Assembly: GCA_017411585.1 (NCBI GenBank)
Contig: JAFQPV010000060.1
Span: forward strand, 1 to 5,887
DNA from: Clostridia bacterium
GTDB lineage: Bacteria > Bacillota > Clostridia > UBA1381 > UMGS1253
Direction of reading: 5' to 3'
DNA: 5,887 bases
A model generated the notes under the pieces. That model searched no databases. It worked only from the letters and a program-made list of their open reading frames with translations, and was not told the DNA's origin. The translations under genes were made by a program, and so were the position numbers. Shown here in pieces: positions 1 through 5,808 of the stretch; position 1 is the first letter of the stretch, and every line of letters starts with the position of its first letter.

Positions 1-92
1 CGTGCATGGGCTGCACCTGCGAAACAAAGTACGGCAACAAGCGCATTTGCAAGGACGGTCCGGTATTAGTGCGGGAGGACATTATATGGTAG
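1..92 (+). CDS. pyrK: Dihydroorotate dehydrogenase electron transfer subunit PyrK, 3' end only
   Basis: Only the last 29 codons are in the window (reading from base 3, stop TAG at 90-92). They encode a cysteine-rich tail: C-x2-C near the start, a further Cys two residues on, then KRICKDGP followed by a short VLVRED end. This matches the C-terminal [2Fe-2S] cluster region of PyrK, where an AC-x-GC segment and a later VCKDGP-type Cys bind the cluster. In the family, PyrK carries FAD and the iron-sulfur cluster and passes electrons from PyrD's FMN to NAD+. The stop codon overlaps the pyrD start by 7 bp, so translation is probably coupled. The N-terminal FAD and NAD domains lie upstream and cannot be checked. 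The identification rests on the cysteine pattern plus the adjacent class 1B pyrD. Confidence 0.88.
   Translation, partial: CMGCTCETKYGNKRICKDGPVLVREDIIW
73..78 (+). promoter_or_regulatory. Ribosome binding site of pyrD inside pyrK
   Basis: GGGAGG lies 7 bases before the ATG at 86 and within the last codons of pyrK. It fixes the pyrD start at 86, although the frame is open back to base 2. The 28 residues upstream in that frame are an out-of-frame reading of pyrK. Confidence 0.8.
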
Positions 93-997
93 ACACAAAA
101 GTAGTACTGAGCGGCATTACGCTCGATAATCCGATTATTCCGGCAAGCGGCACCTTTGGCTTCGGCCGCGAGTTTGCCGAGCTTTATGACATCAACTGCC
201 TGGGTACATTTTCGTTTAAGGGGACAACCTTAAACCCGCGCTTCGGTAACGCGACACCGCGTATTGCGGAAACAGAGGGCGGTATGCTCAATGCCGTAGG
301 CTTGCAGAATCCGGGCGTAGAAAAGGTGATTTCCGAGGAGCTTCCGGCGCTTTCTAAGATTTTTCATAAGCCGGTGATGGCAAATGTCAGCGGTTTTTCT
401 GAAGCGGAATATGTAACCGTTGTAGAAAAAATGGACAGTCAGGCGCAGGTTGGCTGGATTGAGGTCAACATTTCCTGCCCGAATGTGCACGGCGGCGGCT
501 TAAGCTTCGGCACAAGTGCGGAAAGTGCTGCGCAGATTACAAAGGCAGTGCGTAAGGTAACGACGAAGCCATTATATATAAAGCTTTCGCCGAATGTAAC
601 CAACATTGCGGAAATCGCAAAGGCGTGTGAGGCTGCCGGAGCAGACGGTATCAGCTTAATTAACACCCTTTTGGGAATGCAGATTGATTTAAAAAAGAAA
701 AAGCCGCTTCTTGCCAATAAGACCGGCGGTCTTTCCGGCGCAGCCATCAAGCCGGTGGCAGTGCGCATGGTTTATCAGGTATATGAGGCAGTTCAGATTC
801 CGATTATTGGTATGGGCGGCGTGATGAACGCAGAGGATGTACTGGAGTTTATGCTTGCCGGTGCAACGGCGGTGCAGGTTGGTGCGGCAAACTTAGTCAA
901 TCCGTACGCTTGCCGTGACATCGTAAACGATTTGCCGGCAGCAATGGAGAAATACGGTATTAAGAGCTTGTCCGAAATTATCGGCGCGGCACACTGA
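86..997 (+). CDS. pyrD: Dihydroorotate dehydrogenase, class 1B catalytic subunit
   Basis: A 303-residue FMN-dependent TIM-barrel enzyme that oxidises dihydroorotate to orotate in the cytoplasm. Visible motifs are NPIIPASGTFGFG (about 15-27), FKGTT with Lys46 (substrate/FMN side), GMLNAVGLQNPG (66-77), and VNISCPNV with Cys131. That cysteine is the active-site base of class 1 enzymes; class 2 enzymes use Ser. Also present are IKLSPN (Lys166), NTLLGMQID, GGLSG (214-218), and the phosphate-binding GMGG (242-245). Length is normal for PyrDB. Class 1B is supported by the Cys and by the directly overlapping pyrK, implying NAD+ as final acceptor through PyrK. The start at 86 has GGGAGG at 73-78, and N-terminal MVDTKVVLSGI fits the family. 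No disruption is seen. Confidence 0.96.
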   Translation: MVDTKVVLSGITLDNPIIPASGTFGFGREFAELYDINCLGTFSFKGTTLNPRFGNATPRIAETEGGMLNAVGLQNPGVEKVISEELPALSKIFHKPVMANVSGFSEAEYVTVVEKMDSQAQVGWIEVNISCPNVHGGGLSFGTSAESAAQITKAVRKVTTKPLYIKLSPNVTNIAEIAKACEAAGADGISLINTLLGMQIDLKKKKPLLANKTGGLSGAAIKPVAVRMVYQVYEAVQIPIIGMGGVMNAEDVLEFMLAGATAVQVGAANLVNPYACRDIVNDLPAAMEKYGIKSLSEIIGAAH

Positions 998-1000
998 AGT

Positions 1001-1035
1001 AATGCAAAATGCAGAATGCAAAGTGCAAAATGAAA
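1001..1035 (+). repeat. Five imperfect 7-bp tandem repeats in the pyrD-pyrF gap
   Basis: Five consecutive heptamers read AATGCAA, AATGCAG, AATGCAA, AGTGCAA, AATGAAA. They begin 3 bp after the pyrD stop and end 15 bp before the pyrF Shine-Dalgarno site. Four units differ from AATGCAA by at most one base; the last (AATGAAA) also differs by one. The array is intergenic, has no dyad symmetry and encodes nothing recognisable. Short heptanucleotide arrays of this kind occur dispersed between genes in some bacterial genomes; whether this one belongs to a dispersed family cannot be judged from one copy. Confidence 0.8.
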
Positions 1036-1064
1036 TACGAAAAAATTTGTAAGGAGAGATAGAA

Positions 1065-1763
1065 ATGGGTAAGGACGTTATTATTGCATGTGACTTTTCG
1101 GGCAGAGATGAGGTGCTCGCATTTTTGGATAAATTCACCGGCAGAAAGCCGTTTGTGAAAATCGGTATGGAGCTGTTTTATGCGGCAGGCCCGGACATCG
1201 TTCGTGAGATTAAGGCGCGCGGTCATAAAATATTCCTCGACTTAAAGCTTCACGACATTCCGAACACGGTAAAAAAGAGTATGGCAGTGCTCTCTAAGCT
1301 GGACGTTGATATGACAAATCTGCACGCGGCGGGAGCAAGTGCAATGATGAAGGCTGCTATCGAGGGCTTGACACGTCCGGACGGCACACGCCCGATTTTA
1401 ATTGCGGTAACACAGCTGACCAGCACAAGCGAAGAAGCAATGCGTGAGGAGCTCTTGATTGAAAAGAGTATGCCGGAGACCGTTATGCACTATGCAAAGA
1501 ATGCGGCTGCATCGGGATTGGACGGCGTTGTATGCTCTCCGCTTGAGGCAAAGGTCGTACACGACAGCTGCGGTAAGGATTTCGTAACCGTAACACCGGG
1601 TATCCGTTTTGCGGATTCCGAGGTGGGCGATCAGGTGCGCGTAATGACACCGGCGAAGGCAAAGGAAATCGGCTCGGACTACATCGTAGTTGGCAGACCG
1701 GTAACGGCAGCGGAAGATCCGGTTGCGGCATATCTGCGCTGTGTTGAAGAATTTGTAGGCTAA
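1065..1763 (+). CDS. pyrF: Orotidine 5'-phosphate decarboxylase
   Basis: A 232-residue TIM-barrel enzyme that decarboxylates OMP to UMP, the last step of the de novo pathway. The catalytic signature DLKLHDIPNTV is intact, giving the Asp59-x-Lys61-x2-Asp64 array; Asp10 (IIACDFS) and Lys32 (VKIGME) complete the usual charged network. The orotidylate phosphate is expected at TPGIR (177-181) and VGRPVT (209-214). The AVTQLTSTSEE segment (114-124) is typical of the shorter B. subtilis-type enzymes rather than the ~270-residue type. The ATG is preceded by AAGGAGA at 1051-1057 with a 7-base spacer. The gene lies 67 bp after pyrD, across the heptamer array, and 29 bp before pyrE. It appears intact and complete. 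Confidence 0.97.
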   Translation: MGKDVIIACDFSGRDEVLAFLDKFTGRKPFVKIGMELFYAAGPDIVREIKARGHKIFLDLKLHDIPNTVKKSMAVLSKLDVDMTNLHAAGASAMMKAAIEGLTRPDGTRPILIAVTQLTSTSEEAMREELLIEKSMPETVMHYAKNAAASGLDGVVCSPLEAKVVHDSCGKDFVTVTPGIRFADSEVGDQVRVMTPAKAKEIGSDYIVVGRPVTAAEDPVAAYLRCVEEFVG

Positions 1764-1792
1764 GAGGCTGTATAGATAAAGGAGCTAGAAAA

Positions 1793-2425
1793 ATGGAAAA
1801 GAAAATTGCAAAGCATCTTTTAAGAATTAAGGCTGTATTTTTAAGACCGGACGAACCGTTTACATGGGCAAGCGGTATTAAGAGTCCGATTTACTGCGAC
1901 AACCGCTTAACACTTACCGATGTGGAAGCGCGTAATGCTGTAGAAAACGGCTTGGCAGAGCTCATTAAGACACATTATCCGGATGCAGAGGTGCTGATGG
2001 GCACATCCACCGCAGGTATTGCACATGCTGCAATCACAGGCCATCTTTTGGATATGCCGATGGGCTATGTGCGCTCCGGGGCAAAGGACCACGGCAGACA
2101 GAATCAGATTGAGGGTAGACTTGAAAAGGGCCAGAAGGTTGTTGTTGTCGAGGATTTAATTTCCACCGGCGGCAGCTGTATTGAAGTTGTAAATGTACTG
2201 CGCGAGGCAGGCGCTGAGGTACTAGGTATTGTGAGTATCTTTACTTACGGCATGCAGAAAGGTATCGACCGTCTTGCAGCTGCAGACGTAAAGAACATCA
2301 GCCTTTCGAACTTTGATGCTGTTGTAGACGCAGCTGCAGAGGAAGGCTACATCCAGCCGGAAGATAAGGCAAGACTGATTGCGTTTAGAAACAATCCGTC
2401 CGACGAGAGCTGGATTTCGAAATAA
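1793..2425 (+). CDS. pyrE: Orotate phosphoribosyltransferase
   Basis: A 210-residue type I phosphoribosyltransferase that joins orotate to PRPP, giving OMP and pyrophosphate; PyrF acts on the product. The PRPP signature is VVVVEDLISTGGS (116-128), with the acidic pair Glu120-Asp121. The flexible catalytic loop is RSGAKDHGRQNQIEG (94-108). The hood and orotate region FTWASGIKSPIYCDNR (23-38) matches the family's F-x-L-x-SG-x-xSP-x-Y-x-D pattern. Length is normal for bacterial PyrE (about 205-215). AAAGGAG at 1778-1784 sits 8 bases before the ATG. The gene is in the operon between pyrF and pyrB and shows no anomalies. Confidence 0.97.
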   Translation: MEKKIAKHLLRIKAVFLRPDEPFTWASGIKSPIYCDNRLTLTDVEARNAVENGLAELIKTHYPDAEVLMGTSTAGIAHAAITGHLLDMPMGYVRSGAKDHGRQNQIEGRLEKGQKVVVVEDLISTGGSCIEVVNVLREAGAEVLGIVSIFTYGMQKGIDRLAAADVKNISLSNFDAVVDAAAEEGYIQPEDKARLIAFRNNPSDESWISK

Positions 2426-2441
2426 TTAAAAATATAAAATG

Positions 2442-2449
2442 AAAGGAAG
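2442..2449 (+). promoter_or_regulatory. Ribosome binding site that decides the pyrB start
   Basis: AAAGGAAG lies 7 bases before the ATG at 2457. The in-frame ATG at 2439 lies before this site and has only A/T-rich sequence upstream with no Shine-Dalgarno match. The start at 2457 is therefore preferred. Confidence 0.75.
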
Positions 2450-2456
2450 ATTTGGA

Positions 2457-3374
2457 ATGGAGCATTTAATTGATATTGCTCAACTGTCTACCGATGAAGT
2501 GGATGCGCTTATCCGTAAGGCGGAGGATATTATCGCGAATCCTGCAAAATATGCAGATATATGCCGCGGCAAGACATTGGCAACCTTGTTTTTTGAGCCA
2601 TCAACCAGAACGCGCTTAAGCTTTGAGGCAGCAATGTACGGTCTTGGTGGCAATGTGCTCGGCTTTTCCGAGGCACAAAGCTCGTCTGCTTCCAAGGGCG
2701 AGAGTGTTTCCGACACAGCCAAAACGGTTTCCTGCTATGCAGATATTATCGCAATGCGCCATCCGAAGGAGGGCGCGCCGCTGGTGGCTTCTATGGCGGC
2801 AAGTGTGCCGGTGATTAACGCAGGTGACGGCGGTCATAACCACCCGACACAGACGCTCACAGACCTTTTAACCATTCATAAAGAAAAGGGCAGACTTGAT
2901 AATTTAACCATTGGTTTTTGCGGCGACTTAAAGTTCGGCAGAACGGTGCATTCGTTGATTACGGCGATTTCGCGCTATAAAAACATCCGCGTAGTTTTAA
3001 TTTCACCGGATGAGCTGAAGCTGCCGAGCTACATTAAGAAGGATGTGCTGCAGAAAAATAATATCGAGTATGCACAGACAACGGATTTAGAAGCAGTTAT
3101 GCCGGAGCTGGATATCTTGTACATGACGCGCGTACAGCGTGAACGTTTCTTTAATGAGGAGGATTACCTGCGCTTAAAGGACAGCTATATCCTCACGAAG
3201 GAAAAGCTTTCCGGTGCAAAGAGCGATATGGCAATTTTACATCCGCTGCCACGCGTAAATGAAATCAGCGTTGCAATCGACGAAGATCCGCGCGCTTGCT
3301 ATTTCAGACAGGTGCTCTACGGAAAGTTTATCCGTATGGCGCTGATTTTGAAGCTTTTGGGATTGGAGGCGTAA
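2457..3374 (+). CDS. pyrB: Aspartate carbamoyltransferase catalytic subunit
   Basis: A 305-residue enzyme that condenses carbamoyl phosphate with L-aspartate to carbamoyl-aspartate, the committed pyrimidine step. Carbamoyl-phosphate residues are in FEPSTRTR (46-53); the 80s loop SSASKGES (76-83) carries the Ser and Lys that enter the neighbouring active site. GDGGHNHPTQ (123-132) holds the His and Gln of the site, GDLKFGRTVHS (156-166) opens the aspartate domain, and RVQRER (225-230) and HPLPRV (262-267) bind aspartate and close the site. An upstream in-frame ATG at 2439 would add MKGRFG, but the Shine-Dalgarno site falls between the two starts, so 2457 is chosen. pyrI follows after 4 bp, indicating an allosteric PyrB-PyrI holoenzyme rather than a bare trimer. 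Confidence 0.96.
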   Translation: MEHLIDIAQLSTDEVDALIRKAEDIIANPAKYADICRGKTLATLFFEPSTRTRLSFEAAMYGLGGNVLGFSEAQSSSASKGESVSDTAKTVSCYADIIAMRHPKEGAPLVASMAASVPVINAGDGGHNHPTQTLTDLLTIHKEKGRLDNLTIGFCGDLKFGRTVHSLITAISRYKNIRVVLISPDELKLPSYIKKDVLQKNNIEYAQTTDLEAVMPELDILYMTRVQRERFFNEEDYLRLKDSYILTKEKLSGAKSDMAILHPLPRVNEISVAIDEDPRACYFRQVLYGKFIRMALILKLLGLEA

Positions 3375-3378
3375 GTAT

Positions 3379-3804
3379 ATGAATATAGATTCGATTAAAA
3401 ACGGTATTGTAATTGACCACATTACGGCAGGTAAGGGTATGCGTATCTATCATCTGCTTAAGCTCGACAACCTCGATTGCTCTGTAGCCATTATTAAAAA
3501 TGTGCAGAGTCGTAAGATGGGCAAAAAGGACATTATTAAAATTGATGCAGACATTCAGATTAATATGGATATTTTAGGGTATGTTGATCCGGGTGTTACC
3601 GTTGATATTATTCGCGACAGTAAGCTGGTAGAAAAGCGTTCCATTGATTTGCCGGCACAGCTGACGAATGTACTTCGCTGCAAAAATCCGCGTTGTATTA
3701 CAACAACGGAGCAGGAACTTGACCATGTGTTCCGCCTGACAGATGCGGAAAACCGTGTTTACAGATGCATTTACTGTGAAACAAAGGCAGCGGAGCAGAA
3801 CTAA
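3379..3804 (+). CDS. pyrI: Aspartate carbamoyltransferase regulatory subunit
   Basis: A 141-residue regulatory chain of ATCase. It begins with the allosteric nucleotide-binding domain (about 1-95), including VIDHITAGKGMRIYHLL, which matches the family's IDHIPAG-G-KIL pattern. It ends with the zinc domain, where Cys101-x4-Cys106 and Cys130-x2-Cys133 are all present. In characterised PyrI proteins the zinc domain contacts PyrB, and the N-terminal domain binds CTP (usually inhibitory) and ATP (activating). Length is slightly below the ~150 residues of the E. coli protein. GGAGG at 3365-3369, inside the end of pyrB, serves as the ribosome site with a 9-base spacer. The 4-bp gap suggests translational coupling and balanced subunit synthesis. 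Nothing is missing. Confidence 0.96.
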   Translation: MNIDSIKNGIVIDHITAGKGMRIYHLLKLDNLDCSVAIIKNVQSRKMGKKDIIKIDADIQINMDILGYVDPGVTVDIIRDSKLVEKRSIDLPAQLTNVLRCKNPRCITTTEQELDHVFRLTDAENRVYRCIYCETKAAEQN

Positions 3805-3827
3805 AGGAATAAAGGAGACAAACAGAA

Positions 3828-4724
3828 ATGGAAAAGAAAAACAATTATGCGCTCGGCGTGCTTTTAACGCTGCTGGGCGGTATATTTTGGGGCTTTTCCG
3901 GGACTTGCGGACAGTATTTAATGCAAAATTGCAAAATGGACACCAGTTTTCTGGTGTCCGTTCGCCTTTTGGTTGCCGGAATTATATTGGTGGTGTATGG
4001 CTTTATCCGCGATGCACGCGATATGGTTGGTGTTTGGACGTCACCTAAAAAAATTATGCGATTGCTGGTGTTTGCCATTTTTGGGCTTGCGTTTTGTCAG
4101 TTCACGTATTTGGAAGCCATTCGTCATACCAATGCCGGAACCGCAACGGTGCTGCAATATACGGCACCGGTTATGATTATGGTTTATACCTGCACGTTGG
4201 CGCGCAGACGACCGAGCAAGACCGAGGTTTTGTGTGTGGTTTTGGCGTTGGCAGGTACATTTATTATTGCAACGCACGGCAATCCGAGCACGATGGCAAT
4301 TACGCCTGCCGGTTTGGTGTGGGGGCTTATCTCAGCGGTTGCGATGGCAGCGTATTCGCTGTTGCCGGTTGAGCTGACAAAGCGCCACAGCGGCATTACG
4401 GTTTCTGCGTGGGCGATGCTGATTGCAGGCATTGCTTTCTTGTTGGCAACACAGAGCTGGAACAAAGCACCTGTACTGGATATAAGCGGCATTTTAGCAC
4501 TGGCCGGAATGTGTGTGTTTGGTACGGTGCTTGCATATACAATGTATTTGTGCGGTGTGAAAATGGTCGGCGCGATGCAGGCAAGTATGCTTGCAAGCAT
4601 TGAGCCGGTTTCGGCAACATTATTTTCACTGTTTTGGTTAAAAACACCGTTTATGTGGGTGGATATTATCGGTTTTGCCTGCATTTTTGTAACCGTTTTT
4701 TTATTGGCAAAAAAGAAGGTTTGA
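3828..4724 (+). CDS. EamA/DMT-family transporter, substrate unknown
   Basis: A 298-residue inner-membrane protein with about ten hydrophobic helices (roughly 8-30, 40-60, 77-95, 104-124, 132-149, 160-180, 191-208, 218-243, 250-271, 276-294). They form two EamA-like five-helix repeats of the drug/metabolite transporter superfamily. Recognisable family segments are GGIFWGFSGTCGQYL near the N-terminus, AGTATVLQYTAPV at the end of repeat one, and SIEPVSATLFSLFW (257-270) in repeat two, the usual helix-9 EP motif. The short KKKV tail is probably cytoplasmic. AAAGGAGA at 3811-3818 precedes the ATG. The gene starts 23 bp after pyrI with no terminator between, so it is probably on the pyr transcript. 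Members export amino acids, nucleobase-like compounds or other metabolites. The substrate cannot be read from the sequence; a pyrimidine link is only suggested by position. Confidence 0.88.
   Translation: MEKKNNYALGVLLTLLGGIFWGFSGTCGQYLMQNCKMDTSFLVSVRLLVAGIILVVYGFIRDARDMVGVWTSPKKIMRLLVFAIFGLAFCQFTYLEAIRHTNAGTATVLQYTAPVMIMVYTCTLARRRPSKTEVLCVVLALAGTFIIATHGNPSTMAITPAGLVWGLISAVAMAAYSLLPVELTKRHSGITVSAWAMLIAGIAFLLATQSWNKAPVLDISGILALAGMCVFGTVLAYTMYLCGVKMVGAMQASMLASIEPVSATLFSLFWLKTPFMWVDIIGFACIFVTVFLLAKKKV
3938..3959 (+). other. Perfect inverted repeat inside the EamA-family gene
   Basis: GGACACCAG and CTGGTGTCC form a perfect 9-bp stem around a TTTT loop. In RNA the stem could extend by a U-G pair and two A-U pairs. 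It lies in codons for about residues 37-44 of the transporter. The protein there looks like normal family sequence, so no insertion is implied. No run of T follows, so it is not an ordinary intrinsic terminator. Confidence 0.7.
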
Positions 4725-4727
4725 ATT

Positions 4728-5414
4728 ATGAAAAAAATCGGAAAAATGAATGAAGCGGCATGGATTTTGGGTATTTTGTTATGCGCGCTGGGTGTGGCGT
4801 TGTGTACAAAAGCGGACTTTGGACTTTCGATGATTGCAGCGCCGCCGTATATTCTACATTTGAAAATGGTGCAGTATTTTCCATGGTGGTCGCAGGGGAC
4901 AAGCGAGTACATATGGCAAGGCATTTTGCTTATCTTGATGTGTATCATTTTGCGCCGGTTTAAGGTGAAGTATCTTTTGTGCTTTGCAACGGCGGTGCTG
5001 TTTGGCTTTGCGCTTGACGGTTGGTTTTTGCTCTTCGGCGGCAACGGCGCATACGACAGTATGGCCGTGCGAATTTTTTGTTTTGCGGCAGGCGAGGTGA
5101 TTACGGCACTTGCAATTGCGTTTTACTTTAAAACAGATATGCCGCTGCAAATCTATGAGCTGCTTGTGACGCAGATTGCAGAACAATGGAAGCTAACTAC
5201 GGCACGAGTGAAGCAGGCAAATGACATCCTCATGTTTGTGCTTTCTATTGCTCTTGCACTTATACTTACCGGCGGTTTTAACGGTGTCGGCATCGGTACA
5301 ATTGTGATTACACTTGTCAATGCACCGCTGATTCAGCTGTTTTCGGGGCTTTTGGATAAGCTGTTTTGCTTTGATGCGTGTGTCCCGAAACTGGTTGAAA
5401 AGCTGAAGGTTTAA
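4728..5414 (+). CDS. YczE/YitT-like (DUF6198-type) integral membrane protein
   Basis: A 228-residue polytopic membrane protein with about six hydrophobic helices (roughly 11-27, 61-76, 81-102, 112-133, 166-182, 187-208). ALGVALCTKADFGLSMIAAPPYIL (19-42) resembles the GLG-AL--KADLG-S motif after helix one in the YczE/YitT group. GVGIGTIVITLVNAPLIQLF (186-205) resembles the GIGT-----GP-I-LF ending of that group. I recognise it as a DUF6198-type protein by these segments; no biochemical function is established that I can apply here. It starts 3 bp after the transporter's stop, with AAGAAGG at 4713-4719 before the ATG, so the two are probably co-translated and may act together. A later in-frame ATG at 4746 would shorten it by six residues, but the first is better supported by the Shine-Dalgarno site. 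Confidence 0.75.
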   Translation: MKKIGKMNEAAWILGILLCALGVALCTKADFGLSMIAAPPYILHLKMVQYFPWWSQGTSEYIWQGILLILMCIILRRFKVKYLLCFATAVLFGFALDGWFLLFGGNGAYDSMAVRIFCFAAGEVITALAIAFYFKTDMPLQIYELLVTQIAEQWKLTTARVKQANDILMFVLSIALALILTGGFNGVGIGTIVITLVNAPLIQLFSGLLDKLFCFDACVPKLVEKLKV

Positions 5415-5441
5415 AAATGCAAAAAAACGCATAAAAATGTG

Positions 5442-5470
5442 TTGACAATTAAAAAAAGTTGTGGTAGACT
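5442..5470 (+). promoter_or_regulatory. Sigma-A-type promoter of the T-box transcript
   Basis: TTGACA at 5442-5447 is a perfect -35 element. After a 17-base spacer comes TAGACT at 5465-5470, a four-of-six match to TATAAT, preceded by TGG that gives an extended -10. Transcription should start near 5477, just before the first T-box stem. The 27 bp between the preceding stop codon and the -35 element are A-rich and hold no strong terminator. Confidence 0.85.
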
Positions 5471-5570
5471 ATCAACAATCAAAGACTGTGATGGAAAACA
5501 AGTAGGCATGCGAGGCGCCTTTCAGAGAGCTGTCGGTTGGTGTGAGACAGTAAGGACACGCAAGGCTGAA

Positions 5571-5573
5571 TAC
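5571..5573 (+). promoter_or_regulatory. T-box specifier codon UAC (Tyr)
   Basis: The 3' side of the specifier loop reads GAA, UAC, A, then five bases and GGAG. The specifier normally sits directly after GAA and before a purine, so UAC is the natural frame. The other frames (AUA, ACA) would break that register. Confidence 0.82.
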
Positions 5574-5707
5574 ATTTCCGGAGTCGGGCACCGAACGAAG
5601 AAATTGCTTTCAGTAGGCTGTCACGGGTGCGCCCGTTAAAGCGCAGGAGTATAGCGTAGATGAGGCGCCGTACTTTAAAGGCCGTTTCTGTGAAGAGGCG
5701 GTAAACT

Positions 5708-5741
5708 GAGGTGGTACCGCGGGTTTGAAATGCTCGCCCTC
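5708..5741 (+). promoter_or_regulatory. T-box antiterminator
   Basis: GAGG 5708-5711 pairs with CCTC 5738-5741. The seven-base bulge TGGTACC (5712-5718) exposes UGGU to the tRNA acceptor end. GCGGG 5719-5723 pairs with CTCGC 5733-5737 (one G-U) around the loop 5724-5732. The 3' strand is the same segment used by the terminator, so the two folds exclude each other. Confidence 0.9.
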
Positions 5742-5767
5742 TGATGGATTTCAGAGGGCGATTTTTT
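5734..5767 (+). terminator. Conditional intrinsic terminator of the T-box
   Basis: TCGCCCTCTGA 5734-5744 pairs perfectly with TCAGAGGGCGA 5751-5761 (11 bp) around a six-base loop TGGATT. Six T follow at 5762-5767. This is the OFF state of the leader; tRNA-stabilised antiterminator formation disrupts it. Confidence 0.95.
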
Positions 5768-5808
5768 ATTGCCTTCTGAAAAGAATATCAAAAAAGGAGT
5801 CGATAAAA

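Larger units (their letters stand above)
5477..5767 (+). ncRNA. T-box riboswitch leader, tyrosine (UAC) specifier
   Basis: A tRNA-sensing leader that lets transcription continue when the cognate tRNA is uncharged. Stem I closes with GACT 5484-5487 / AGTC 5582-5585, then GGAAA 5493-5497 / TTTCC 5575-5579. The specifier loop has the loop-E pieces AGTA (5501-5504) and GAA (5568-5570). UAC at 5571-5573 follows, then A and the conserved GGAG at 5580-5583, giving a tyrosine codon. Above it, TGCG/CGCA and CCTT/AAGG pair. The distal hairpin has AGAGA (5524-5528), CTGTC/GACAG and GGTTGGTG (5535-5542). A stem II region follows, with GCACC 5588-5592 pairing GGTGC 5626-5630. The T-box core is GAGGTGGTACCGCGG (5708-5722). 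Its UGGU fits discriminator A, consistent with tRNA-Tyr. The start is inferred from the promoter. Confidence 0.95.

Noticed and set aside
2..85. Extension of the pyrD frame by 28 residues to the left edge.
   Set aside because: These bases encode the PyrK C-terminal cysteine region in another frame, and the pyrD ribosome site and family N-terminus both point to 86.
1001..1035. Heptamer repeats considered as a CRISPR array or iteron origin.
   Set aside because: The units are 7 bp with no spacers, which excludes CRISPR. There is no replication gene or DnaA-box cluster nearby to suggest an origin.
1763..1770. AGAGGCTG in the pyrF-pyrE gap, which resembles part of the PyrR-binding loop of pyr attenuators.
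   Set aside because: The preceding conserved bases, the supporting hairpin and any terminator are absent, and the gap is only 29 bp. A chance match is more likely.
2439..2456. Upstream in-frame ATG adding MKGRFG to PyrB.
   Set aside because: It has no Shine-Dalgarno sequence before it, while the AAAGGAAG site within this stretch is correctly placed for the ATG at 2457.
3743..4048. + strand open frame of 101 codons spanning the end of pyrI and the start of the EamA gene.
   Set aside because: It overlaps two clear genes in a different frame, and its sequence has no family resemblance.
4184..5044. Long open frame of 286 codons on the minus strand opposite the EamA and DUF6198-type genes.
   Set aside because: It is the antisense shadow of two well-supported membrane-protein genes. 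It crosses their junction, has no convincing ribosome site or family resemblance, and its low-complexity composition follows from the opposite strand's helices.
5417..5432. ATGC/GCAT dyad after the last membrane gene as a possible terminator.
   Set aside because: The stem is only 4 bp, the loop is A-rich and no T run follows, so it should not terminate transcription by itself.
5439..5639. Open frame of 66 codons on the + strand over the T-box promoter and stem I.
   Set aside because: It begins upstream of the promoter -35 element and runs through the structured leader. The conserved T-box sequence explains this stretch, and there is no ribosome site.
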